From contig DVNB01000087.1 in the NCBI GenBank assembly GCA_018714695.1, positions 52,496-116,495 of the forward strand: a DNA stretch of 64,000 nt, in the 5' to 3' direction. The notes below the pieces were generated by a model. It saw only the letters and a program-made list of their open reading frames with translations, did not search any database and was not told where the DNA came from. The translations under genes were made by a program, and so were the position numbers. This stretch comes from Candidatus Ornithomonoglobus merdipullorum. GTDB lineage: Bacteria > Bacillota > Clostridia > UBA1381. Shown one piece after another: positions 9,302-17,970 of this stretch (the stretch's first letter is position 1; each line of letters opens with the position of its first letter).

Positions 9302-10474
9302 ATGGTAAGCAGAGTAAAGGATTATATCAGGAGTGCAGAGACAAAGCGAATAATATTTTCGATAATAATATTGGCGCTGTATTCGGTCGTGCTCTGTTTT
9401 TTTAACAGCAATATAGAAAAAACACCGCTCATAAACAGTGAGGGAAAAACATATGCCAAGGCAGAGGTGGTAGAGATCATAAATGAAAATGCCGCTGAGG
9501 CTGGTGAGAGGGCAGGCTCACAGAAGGTATTGCTTGAGATCAAAAGCGGGCAATATAAAGGCGAGAGGCTTGAGGCATATTCAACTGACGGATACCTTTA
9601 CGGTGCTGACAGTGAGGTGGGTATGACTGTTATGGCGGTAATAAGTGAATCTAACGGAGAAAAAGTCGTTTCGGTAGGCGGCGTTTACAGGGGCGGTGCA
9701 GTTGTCCTAATACTTGTGCTGTTCCTGCTGAGTATATGGATAATTGGCGGAAGAAAAGGACTTCTCGCGGTCATCAGTCTGGTGTTTACACTTGTCACTA
9801 TAGTCGGACTGTTCCTGCCTATGATATACCGGGGCGTTTCGCCGTTCCTTTCAGCCGTGATATCTTGCGTGATAACAACGGCGGTATGTATGCCGCTCAT
9901 AGGGGGCATGTCAAAGAAGACAGCGGCATCAATATTTGCGAGTGTCGCGGGTGTTATCATCGCAGGCATATTGGCATTTTTGTTCGGTAAGCTTACGGAT
10001 GTTTCCGGATATAATGTATCGGAGATAGACGAGCTCATGTTCATAGCCGCAAATACAGATATACAGGTAGGCGAGCTGCTGTTTGCCGGTATACTTATAG
10101 CATCGATGGGCGCTGTGATGGACGTGGCAATGTCGGTGGTAACTGCTGTAGAGGAAATACATATAAAAAATCCGGAGATGAGCGCCAGAGAATTGTTTGT
10201 TTCGGGCATGAAGGTCGGAAACGATACGATGGGAACAATGTCGAATACATTGATACTTGCATTTGTGGGAAGCTCTATAAATACTCTTGTGACTATTTAT
10301 GCGTATGATTATCCCATGATGTATACTATGAATCTTTACTCGACGTGTATAGAGATAATCCGCGGTATATCCGGAAGTATGGGGGTAGTGTTTGCGGTGC
10401 CGATCGCTGCGGCGGCTTCATCATTCCTGTATGGAGCACGGCGGCGCAGCGATATGCAGGCTGAGATAGTGTAA
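9302..10474 (+). CDS. YibE/F family membrane protein
   Basis: Multi-TM protein; VFTLVTIVGLFLPMIYRGVSPF, GAVMDVAMSVVTAVEEI, KVGNDTMGTMSNTLILAFVGSS motifs. Confidence 0.9.
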   Translation: MVSRVKDYIRSAETKRIIFSIIILALYSVVLCFFNSNIEKTPLINSEGKTYAKAEVVEIINENAAEAGERAGSQKVLLEIKSGQYKGERLEAYSTDGYLYGADSEVGMTVMAVISESNGEKVVSVGGVYRGGAVVLILVLFLLSIWIIGGRKGLLAVISLVFTLVTIVGLFLPMIYRGVSPFLSAVISCVITTAVCMPLIGGMSKKTAASIFASVAGVIIAGILAFLFGKLTDVSGYNVSEIDELMFIAANTDIQVGELLFAGILIASMGAVMDVAMSVVTAVEEIHIKNPEMSARELFVSGMKVGNDTMGTMSNTLILAFVGSSINTLVTIYAYDYPMMYTMNLYSTCIEIIRGISGSMGVVFAVPIAAAASSFLYGARRRSDMQAEIV

Positions 10475-10481
10475 AATATAT

Positions 10482-10514
10482 TGAGGCGCCTTTGAGGGCG
10501 CCGATTTTTTTGTT
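10482..10514 (+). terminator. Intrinsic terminator
   Basis: gaggcgcctttgagggcgccgattttttt. Confidence 0.75.
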
Positions 10515-10636
10515 GTACGCATATAAAAAATTGCTGATACCTCTTGAAAATGTGACTAAAATATAGTACAATAGAACTGATATACTGTTCGCAGTGCTGT
10601 GTGCGGACGGGAGATAAAGATTTAAGAGGTGACTTT

Positions 10637-13600
10637 ATGACAGCAATTGTTTCAATCATGGTACTTACCGCCGTGTTCGGAGGCGCGGTATGGGCACTGT
10701 ACCTGAAAGAAAGTGTCGGCGCGCTGAAAAAGAGCGAGAATAATGCCATGTATATAATAGCCGTACTGGTGGCGGGCATTATTGCGAATGTTATCGGCGC
10801 GGTGTGTTATTACGGACATGAGACGGATATGGCATGTTGGCAGGGATGGTCTCGTGATCTGTTTGAAAACGGGCTCGGAGCGTTCTATACCTCCGAGGGC
10901 TTTCATGATTATCCTCCGGGATATGTTTATATTTTGTATCTGCTGGGAGCGGTACGGGATCTGTTCGGACTGGAAGGGACGGTCTTGCAGCTGCTTTTGA
11001 AGCTTCCAACGATCATAGCAAATCTGGTTACGGGCTATTTTGTATATAAGATAGCTTCGAAGAAATTCAGTGACGAGATCTCAGCGGTCTTTGCGGCGCT
11101 TGTAGTGCTCAATCCCGCGTATATACTTGTAGGTCCGATCTGGGGACAGGTGGACAGTATACTTGCTCTGTTCTGTTTTCTTGCTGTGTATTACACGGCA
11201 GAGAAGAAGTACACGCGCTCATATTTCCTGTTTGCGATCGCTGTGCTGATAAAGCCGCAGGCGCTGTTCTTCACACCTGTGCTGATTTACGGCATAATTG
11301 ATTTTGTGCGGTCGGATGATTATACAAAGGAGAAGCTGGTTAAAATACTCCTGAGCGGCGTCGGAGCTGTTGCATTTATGTTCGTGACATTCATGCCGTT
11401 CGGAAGCAATCCTATAGAAGGGATAAGTGTGATATTGAGCCAATATACGGAAACACTTGCGTCGTATCCGTATATGACTGTGAATGCGTTCAATATTTAC
11501 GGCGCAATAGGCAAGAACTGGGCAGGGCTCACCACTGGTTCAAGCATAATCGGCTATGGTGTGATACTGCTTATTGTAGCATATTCGGCATATGTGTTCT
11601 TCAAGAGCAAGAGCCCGGCTAAGTATTATCTTTCGTCATTCATCCTTGTGTTCGGAATGTTCATGCTCGCTGTCAAGATGCATGAGAGATATGCTTTCCC
11701 GGGGATAATATTCCTGCTAATGGCGCTTATAACTGTGCCCAATACAAGAAATTATCTGATGTGCGGTCTTTTCTCGCTGTCACAGTTTTTCAATACGTCA
11801 TGGATACTGTTTATCTATCAGCAGGATATAAACACGTATTTCAGAAGCCCTGTTGTTACGGTAGCTTCAATAATAAATATAATACTCTCGGTGATGTTTG
11901 TATACGTCATCCAGAAGGACTGCGTACATTATACGGAAAAGACCGCGGGCGTTCAGCAAAGGGCGGCGCATACAAAGAAGCAGCAGCCTGTCAGAAAGTC
12001 TGCGGCAAATACGGGATTCGCATTCAGAGTAAGCGAAAAATTTGCGCCGATAACACGCTTTGACATTATCGCTATAGCGGTCATAGGTGTGGTATATGCA
12101 GTGATCGCTCTATATAATCTCGGCAACATGTATGCGCCGGAGACATATACGGCTATCTCGGATGGAGCAGTAACGGTCGATCTCGGCAGTGAGAAGGATA
12201 TAGCAAAGACAGAATTCTACCTCGGACCGCGTCAGCTCCAAGAGGACCGCAACCTTGTATTCACGTTTTATGACGAAAATATGAATGAGGTAATGAGCGA
12301 CAATAACACGTCGGGATCTGTTTTCTGCTGGACTATCCGCGATACTGAGGCAAAAGCGAGGTATGTGCGCGTATCGACGGATATGGATACATCAGATACC
12401 GAGTTTTTATGGCTTAACGAGGTATGTTTCTTAAACGAAGACGGAGAGCAGATAGAACCGATAAACGCCGGTGAAGACGGAGTAAAGAATCTCTTTGACG
12501 AGCAATGGATGATGGCGGAAGGCAAATCGTTCATGGCGGGAACATATTTTGATGAGATCTATCATGCGAGAACGGCATATGAGTTCATTCATCATCTTTC
12601 CGTATACGAATGGACACATCCGCCGCTCGGTAAGGTGTTCATAGGCTTGGGAATACTTATATTCGGTATGGTGCCGTTCGGATGGAGGATCGTCGGGACC
12701 GTATTCGGAATATTCATGATCCCGATAATATACATTTTTGCAAAGCGCATGCTCAAGAAGTCATGGCTGGCGCTGGCGGTATGCCTGCTGTTCACGTTCG
12801 ACTTCATGCATTTTGCGCAGACGAGAATAGCAACGATAGACGTATACGTCACATTCTTTATAATGCTGATGTATTACTTTATGTATAAGTATTATAAGCT
12901 GAGTTTCTATGACACTCCGCTTAAGAAAACGCTGATACCGCTCGGATTGTCGGGAATTTTCTTCGGCTTTGCCGTTGCGAGCAAATGGACGGGACTGTAT
13001 GCCGGCGCGGGACTTGCGCTCATATTCTTCTATACGCTCTATGAGCGGTATTCCGAATACCGTCACGCTATGCGGAGTCCGAAGGGCAAAACGGGAGATT
13101 TCGAGCACAGTAAGGTCATCGCATCGTTTAAGCAGAATACGATCATAACACTGCTGTTCTGTGTCGGATTCTTTATCGTGATACCGATAATAATATATAC
13201 GCTTTCGTATATACCGTATCTCAATACGCCGAGCGGACACGGTCTCAGCACTATAATCGACAATGCGGAGTCAATGCTCACCTATCACAGCAAAACGGTG
13301 GCAGATTCGACGCATCCGTATTCGTCGCACTGGTTCGAGTGGCCGATAATGTACAGACCGATCTGGTACTTCTCGAACGACCTCGGCGACGGTATAAAGC
13401 AGGGAATAAGCTCGTTCGGAAACCCGGCGGTATGGTGGCTGGGCATAGGCGCATTCGCGTATATGACTGCGCTCGCAATAATAATACCGCTTAAAAAGAG
13501 GGCGTATTTCGGTCTGAACAAATATGCGATCGGCGGCGTGTACGCGCTGATATTTGCGCTTTGCTGTGCAATGGCATATTCGGCAGGCAGCGGAAACGAA

Positions 13601-14074
13601 AAGCTTGAGCGTCTGTTCCCGTGCATAGTGCTATATTCTGCCGTGATGGTGGGAGTGTTCATGCTTGCGCTTACGTATGATCATAAGATAAAGCAGGTAT
13701 CGAACAGAGTACCGCTGTTTCTGGTGATAGGCTATCTTGCGGAGCTCATGCCGTGGATGGCGGTAGTCAGAACAACGTATATATACCACTACTTCCCGTG
13801 TGTGCCGTTTGTGGTGCTGATGCTCGGTTATTCGATAAAGACGTTCTATGATAACTGCAAGAGCGGCGCGCCTGTGACCATATCATTGTTCAAACGGAGA
13901 TGGACACTTGCGGAAGGCAGGAACAAGTGCACAGTGATCGTTTTGACGTTTGTTTACGTTGCGGCAGCGCTTGTATTGTTTGCGATGTTTTATCCGGTGC
14001 TGAGCGGTGCGCCGTGTAATTATGATTATGCGGTGGATTGGCTCAAGTGGTTCGATTCGTGGGTACTGCTGTGA
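10637..14074 (+). CDS. Large GT-C glycosyltransferase: N-terminal GT-C/mannosyltransferase-like module fused to C-terminal PMT (GT39) module
   Basis: N-terminal multi-TM with DMACWQGWSRDLFENG and GPIWGQVDS; C-terminal DEIYHARTAYEFIHHLSVYEWTHPPLGKVFIGLGILIFGMVPFGWR typical of PMT/GT39; RBS GAGGTG. Confidence 0.85.
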   Translation: MTAIVSIMVLTAVFGGAVWALYLKESVGALKKSENNAMYIIAVLVAGIIANVIGAVCYYGHETDMACWQGWSRDLFENGLGAFYTSEGFHDYPPGYVYILYLLGAVRDLFGLEGTVLQLLLKLPTIIANLVTGYFVYKIASKKFSDEISAVFAALVVLNPAYILVGPIWGQVDSILALFCFLAVYYTAEKKYTRSYFLFAIAVLIKPQALFFTPVLIYGIIDFVRSDDYTKEKLVKILLSGVGAVAFMFVTFMPFGSNPIEGISVILSQYTETLASYPYMTVNAFNIYGAIGKNWAGLTTGSSIIGYGVILLIVAYSAYVFFKSKSPAKYYLSSFILVFGMFMLAVKMHERYAFPGIIFLLMALITVPNTRNYLMCGLFSLSQFFNTSWILFIYQQDINTYFRSPVVTVASIINIILSVMFVYVIQKDCVHYTEKTAGVQQRAAHTKKQQPVRKSAANTGFAFRVSEKFAPITRFDIIAIAVIGVVYAVIALYNLGNMYAPETYTAISDGAVTVDLGSEKDIAKTEFYLGPRQLQEDRNLVFTFYDENMNEVMSDNNTSGSVFCWTIRDTEAKARYVRVSTDMDTSDTEFLWLNEVCFLNEDGEQIEPINAGEDGVKNLFDEQWMMAEGKSFMAGTYFDEIYHARTAYEFIHHLSVYEWTHPPLGKVFIGLGILIFGMVPFGWRIVGTVFGIFMIPIIYIFAKRMLKKSWLALAVCLLFTFDFMHFAQTRIATIDVYVTFFIMLMYYFMYKYYKLSFYDTPLKKTLIPLGLSGIFFGFAVASKWTGLYAGAGLALIFFYTLYERYSEYRHAMRSPKGKTGDFEHSKVIASFKQNTIITLLFCVGFFIVIPIIIYTLSYIPYLNTPSGHGLSTIIDNAESMLTYHSKTVADSTHPYSSHWFEWPIMYRPIWYFSNDLGDGIKQGISSFGNPAVWWLGIGAFAYMTALAIIIPLKKRAYFGLNKYAIGGVYALIFALCCAMAYSAGSGNEKLERLFPCIVLYSAVMVGVFMLALTYDHKIKQVSNRVPLFLVIGYLAELMPWMAVVRTTYIYHYFPCVPFVVLMLGYSIKTFYDNCKSGAPVTISLFKRRWTLAEGRNKCTVIVLTFVYVAAALVLFAMFYPVLSGAPCNYDYAVDWLKWFDSWVLL

Positions 14075-14091
14075 TGAAAGGCGGTAATGTG

Positions 14092-14934
14092 ATGAGGATA
14101 GTAAACAGCGAAGAGATAACGCGTGCCGTAAAGGAGATGTGTATAAGCGCGAACTGTCATTTAAACGGCGATATACGCTGCGCGCTTGAAAAGAGCGTTG
14201 AGACAGAGGCTTCTGAGGTGAGCCGAGGAGTCCTTAAAAACATTTTGATCAATGCGGATATAGCCGACCGCAAGGAGGTGCCGATCTGTCAGGATACGGG
14301 TATGGCTGTGTTCTTCATAGAAGTCGGCAATGAGGTTTTCGTTGAGGGCGATACCATAACCGATGCGGTAAACAAGGGCGTATCGGAGGGGTATACCGAA
14401 GGATATCTCAGAAAATCGGTAGTGAGAGATCCGCTTAACAGGGTGAACACCAAGGACAACACGCCTGCTGTTATCTATTATGATCATGTCAAGGGTGACA
14501 GGATAAAGATAACGTTTGCGCCGAAGGGCTTCGGCAGCGAGAACAAGGGCGGGCTGAAGATGCTCAATCCGTCCGACGGCGAAAAGGGAGTAATAGATTT
14601 CGTCATTGAGACGGTGAGAAAGGCGGGACCGAACCCGTGCCCGCCGATGGTCATCGGAGTCGGGATAGGCGGAACGATGGACAAGGCGGCAGTGCTCGCA
14701 AAGAAGGCGCTCACGCGCGATATAAATAAAAGGAACGAAAACGAATATTACGCTGGTCTTGAGGAACTGCTGCTAGAGAAGATAAATCTTCTCGGCATAG
14801 GCCCTCAGGGGATGGGCGGAACGACCACGGCTCTGGCGGTGAATATCGAGACGTTCCCTACACACATAGCAGGGCTGCCGGTTGCGGTGAACATAAATTG
14901 TCATGTGACACGGCACGCCGTGCGTGAGATATGA
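14092..14934 (+). CDS. Class I fumarate hydratase alpha subunit (or tartrate dehydratase alpha)
   Basis: VPICQDTGMAVFFIEVG, GFGSENKGGLKML, GVGIGGTMDKAAVLAKKAL, GIGPQGMGGTTTALAVNIE. Confidence 0.88.
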   Translation: MRIVNSEEITRAVKEMCISANCHLNGDIRCALEKSVETEASEVSRGVLKNILINADIADRKEVPICQDTGMAVFFIEVGNEVFVEGDTITDAVNKGVSEGYTEGYLRKSVVRDPLNRVNTKDNTPAVIYYDHVKGDRIKITFAPKGFGSENKGGLKMLNPSDGEKGVIDFVIETVRKAGPNPCPPMVIGVGIGGTMDKAAVLAKKALTRDINKRNENEYYAGLEELLLEKINLLGIGPQGMGGTTTALAVNIETFPTHIAGLPVAVNINCHVTRHAVREI

Positions 14935-14985
14935 GATCCAGAAGGCGGACGGAAGTCTGCCTTTTGCTATATAACGGAGGGTTTG

Positions 14986-16287
14986 ATGAAGGATAATACA
15001 AATAACGGAAACGTATGGGCGCTTATGCCGATAGCGCTGTTTATAGTGGTTTATGTGGGCAGCGGCATTGCACTTGGGGATTTCTACTCGATGCCCATGG
15101 CGCTGGCTCTGCTTATAGCTTTGTTTGCGGCATTGGCTCAGAACAGGCGAGAGGGCTTCGAAAAAAAGCTTGCCGCGGCTGCCGTAGGAGCGGGAGATGC
15201 CAACATAATTACAATGTGTATAATCTATCTGCTCGCAGGCGCATTTTCGGGAGTTGCTGAGGCGGCGGGCGGTGTTTCGAGTACTGTAAATCTTGCGCTG
15301 TCTTTTATCCCGCCGAATTTTGCGGTCACAGGACTTTTTATAATGGGATGCTTTATTTCTATGGCGATGGGCACATCTGTTGGCACCGTCGTCGCGCTCA
15401 CTCCGATCGCGGCGGAAATAAGTCACAGGACCGGGATATCCATGCCGCTCATCGTCGGAGCAGTGGTCTGCGGTGCAATGTTCGGCGATAATCTTTCGTT
15501 TATATCCGATACAACGATCGCCGCGGTGAGGACGCAGGGATGTAAAATGCGCGATAAGTTCAAAGCGAATTTTCTGATAGTTCTGCCTGCCGCCGTGCTT
15601 ACCGCAGTGATATTCAGCTTTGCCGCTGGCGGAGCCGAGTATGTGCCGGAGGAAGAGCTTGAGTATAACGTGATACAAGTTATACCGTATCTCGCGGTGC
15701 TCATTGGCGCATTGTGCGGGGTGAACGTGTTCGCGCTTCTGACGGGCGGCATAGTCGTTTCGGCGGCAGCAGGCATTATCACGGGAAGTCTTTCTTGGAC
15801 GGATATACTGCCGCAGATCGGCAGCGGTATGGCGGACATGTATGAGATCGCGTTGATCGCGATAATCGCATCTTGCATAAGCGCAGTCATAAAGCATAAC
15901 GGCGGATTTGAATGGGTCCTTTCATTTGTGCATCGGCGTATGTCCGGCAGACGCGCGTCGCAGTTCGGCATCGCGCTGCTCGTGAGTCTTTTGGATGTAG
16001 CCTCGGCGAACAACACGATAGCGATAGTGCTCGCAGGACCTATGGCAAAACAGATCTCGGAGCGAAACGGGATAAGACCGGAGCGCAGCGCGTCATTGCT
16101 TGACATATTCGGCTCTGTGGTGCAGGGAATACTGCCCTACGGAGCGCAGCTCCTGACCGCGGCGCAGATCGCAGGGATAGCGTCTGTGGCAATAGTGCCG
16201 TGGATGTTTTATCCGTACCTAATGGCGGTCAGTGCGGTGCTGTTTATAGTGTTCTCGAAAGGAGGTAAAATATCACATGGGGCTTGA
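14986..16287 (+). CDS. NhaC-family Na+/H+ antiporter
   Basis: Multi-TM; GTSVGTVVALTPIAAEI, FGDNLSFISDTTIAA signature motifs. Confidence 0.85.
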   Translation: MKDNTNNGNVWALMPIALFIVVYVGSGIALGDFYSMPMALALLIALFAALAQNRREGFEKKLAAAAVGAGDANIITMCIIYLLAGAFSGVAEAAGGVSSTVNLALSFIPPNFAVTGLFIMGCFISMAMGTSVGTVVALTPIAAEISHRTGISMPLIVGAVVCGAMFGDNLSFISDTTIAAVRTQGCKMRDKFKANFLIVLPAAVLTAVIFSFAAGGAEYVPEEELEYNVIQVIPYLAVLIGALCGVNVFALLTGGIVVSAAAGIITGSLSWTDILPQIGSGMADMYEIALIAIIASCISAVIKHNGGFEWVLSFVHRRMSGRRASQFGIALLVSLLDVASANNTIAIVLAGPMAKQISERNGIRPERSASLLDIFGSVVQGILPYGAQLLTAAQIAGIASVAIVPWMFYPYLMAVSAVLFIVFSKGGKISHGA

Positions 16288-16309
16288 GTGCTCCGGTGAT
16301 ATTTTTTTG
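16268..16309 (+). terminator. Terminator overlapping the end of the antiporter gene
   Basis: aatatcacatgg...ccggtgatattttttt. Confidence 0.6.
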
Positions 16310-16310
16310 T

Positions 16311-16347
16311 ACATATAGTTGACAAAGTCAACTATATGTTGTATAAT
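16311..16347 (+). promoter_or_regulatory. marR promoter with perfect 13-bp inverted-repeat operator
   Basis: acatatagttgac-aaa-gtcaactatatgt (16311-16339) contains the -35 TTGACA (16319-16324); TATAAT at 16342-16347, 17-bp spacer. Confidence 0.85.
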
Positions 16348-16381
16348 GTTATTAACAGCAAAAAAGAAAGGAACTCCGCTT

Positions 16382-16816
16382 ATGGCTGATAAAAAAGAGA
16401 CGGTTGACAGGATAAGACGGTTCAACCGGTTTTACATGGCGTGTATCAGAGTGATGGACAGGACATATCTTGATTCCGAATATTCCGTAACGGAATCGAG
16501 GATTCTCTATGAGCTTTATGAGAACGGCGGCTGCAGCGCGAAGTATATAGCCGGTAAACTAAATATAGATAAGAGCTATCTGAGCAGGATATTAAAGAAA
16601 TTTATTGAAAAGGGACTGATCAAAAGGGCTGTTTCCAAGGAGGACTCAAGGTCGTTCAGCATTAGACTGACCGACAAGGGAAAAAAGCTTATATACGAGC
16701 TGAATGAGAGATCGGACAAACAGATAGGAGAGCTTCTTGCGGAGCTTACGAACGGCGAATGCGGGGAGATATGCAGTGCAATGGATATAATAACGTCCCA
16801 TTTGTCACGAAAATAA
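16382..16816 (+). CDS. MarR family transcriptional regulator
   Basis: LTVTESRILYELYE-like wHTH: YSVTESRILYELYENGGCSAKYIAGKLNIDKSYLSRILKKFIEKGLIKRAVSKEDSRSFSIRLTDKGK. Confidence 0.93.
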   Translation: MADKKETVDRIRRFNRFYMACIRVMDRTYLDSEYSVTESRILYELYENGGCSAKYIAGKLNIDKSYLSRILKKFIEKGLIKRAVSKEDSRSFSIRLTDKGKKLIYELNERSDKQIGELLAELTNGECGEICSAMDIITSHLSRK

Positions 16817-16833
16817 TGAAGGGAGATAATTTT

Positions 16834-17289
16834 ATGGAGATAATCGAGTATGACGAAAAATACAAGCAGGCATTTATAGATTTTAATACTGAATGGATAA
16901 TAAAATATTTCGGCTTTCTTGAGGAGGAGGATGTATACACATTCGAGCATGTAGAGGAGCTTTTGGGAAAAGGCTCTATGATATTTTTTGCTGTCGAGGA
17001 CGGCGTTCCGCTTGCGGCGTGCATGGCGGAGCCTATGGAAGGCGGTACATGGGAGCTGTGCAAACTCGGCGCGAACAGCGCCATACCGCATAAGGGCGTC
17101 GGCGAAGCTGTAGCAAGGGCGGCGATGGATTGGGCAAAGGCGCACGGCGCCGAGAGGATGTTTATCATAACGAATACAGTGCTCAAGGCGGCTATACATA
17201 TCTATGAAAAGCTTGGTTTCCGAGAGATAAAGCTTGATGATTACGGCTATAAAAGAGGGGATATAGCGTTTGAATGTATATTGGAATAA
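16834..17289 (+). CDS. GNAT family N-acetyltransferase
   Basis: ELCKLGANSAIPHKGVGEAVARAAMDWAKAHGAERMFIITNTVLKAAIHIYEKLGF. Confidence 0.92.
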   Translation: MEIIEYDEKYKQAFIDFNTEWIIKYFGFLEEEDVYTFEHVEELLGKGSMIFFAVEDGVPLAACMAEPMEGGTWELCKLGANSAIPHKGVGEAVARAAMDWAKAHGAERMFIITNTVLKAAIHIYEKLGFREIKLDDYGYKRGDIAFECILE

Positions 17290-17295
17290 GCAAAC

Positions 17296-17339
17296 GGTGA
17301 CAGAGAAACATGAACGGTCTCTCTGTCGTTGTTTTTTTT
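17296..17339 (+). terminator. Intrinsic terminator
   Basis: gacagagaaacatgaacggtctctctgtcgttgtttttttt. Confidence 0.7.
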
Positions 17340-17350
17340 GTACACTATAT

Positions 17351-17698
17351 TTAAAATTTGTATTCTTTAATCATTTTTATACATTGTTTCAGCATTTTCA
17401 GTTGATTTGTGCTCATAGTCGAAATATCGGATTTCATCATAGTTAAAAACGTATTGATATGATTTTCTTCAACGCCTTCAAGCAATGCGTCAATAGGTAT
17501 GTCCAACTCTTTAGCTATCATTATAATTGTATCAAAATAAGGGATATGACGTCCTGCTTCTAATCTCGATAAATGCTTGGGTGACAAGCCGACTTTTTCG
17601 GCAAGTTTCTCCTGTGTGAGTTTTTTACATTCCCTGTAATAGCGTATATTTTTGCCGATATTAACGAACATTTCATTTTTCTTTTCATCATCAATCAT
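17351..17698 (-). CDS. XRE-family HTH transcriptional regulator
   Basis: IGKNIRYYRECKKLTQEKLAEKVGLSPKHLSRLEAGRHIPYFDTIIMIAKELDI. Confidence 0.93.
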   Translation of the reverse strand: MIDDEKKNEMFVNIGKNIRYYRECKKLTQEKLAEKVGLSPKHLSRLEAGRHIPYFDTIIMIAKELDIPIDALLEGVEENHINTFLTMMKSDISTMSTNQLKMLKQCIKMIKEYKF

Positions 17699-17899
17699 AA
17701 CAAAGCATTCTCCATTATTAGTTAATATAATAATTATAATATATCATCAGTAAGTGTATAACCTTATCGATGATAATATTTTGATAAAAATTCATTATTA
17801 ATATCACTTTTTATCTTTATTTTTCCCTATGAATATGGTATAATAATAAATAAGGCAACTTGAATACAGAAATTATTATGAAATGATTACATGTTTTTT

Positions 17900-17917
17900 G
17901 CATGAGTAAATTTTTTG
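17900..17917 (+). repeat. Solo terminal sequence of the palindromic repeat element
   Basis: GCATGAGTAAATTTTTTG is identical to the reverse complement of the right end of the full element at 37329-37346. Confidence 0.6.
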
Positions 17918-17970
17918 AACACGATATGGCAATAGGTTGCCGTGACATATTTTATATGAATGAAAGGATA

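Noticed and set aside
12761-13662. Several minus-strand ORFs opposite the PMT gene
   Set aside because: Long antisense frames arise from codon bias in the large CDS; no domain or RBS
14773-15897. 374-aa minus-strand ORF opposite the antiporter
   Set aside because: Composition (Arg/His/Tyr-rich) typical of a shadow frame; antiporter frame has clear family motifs
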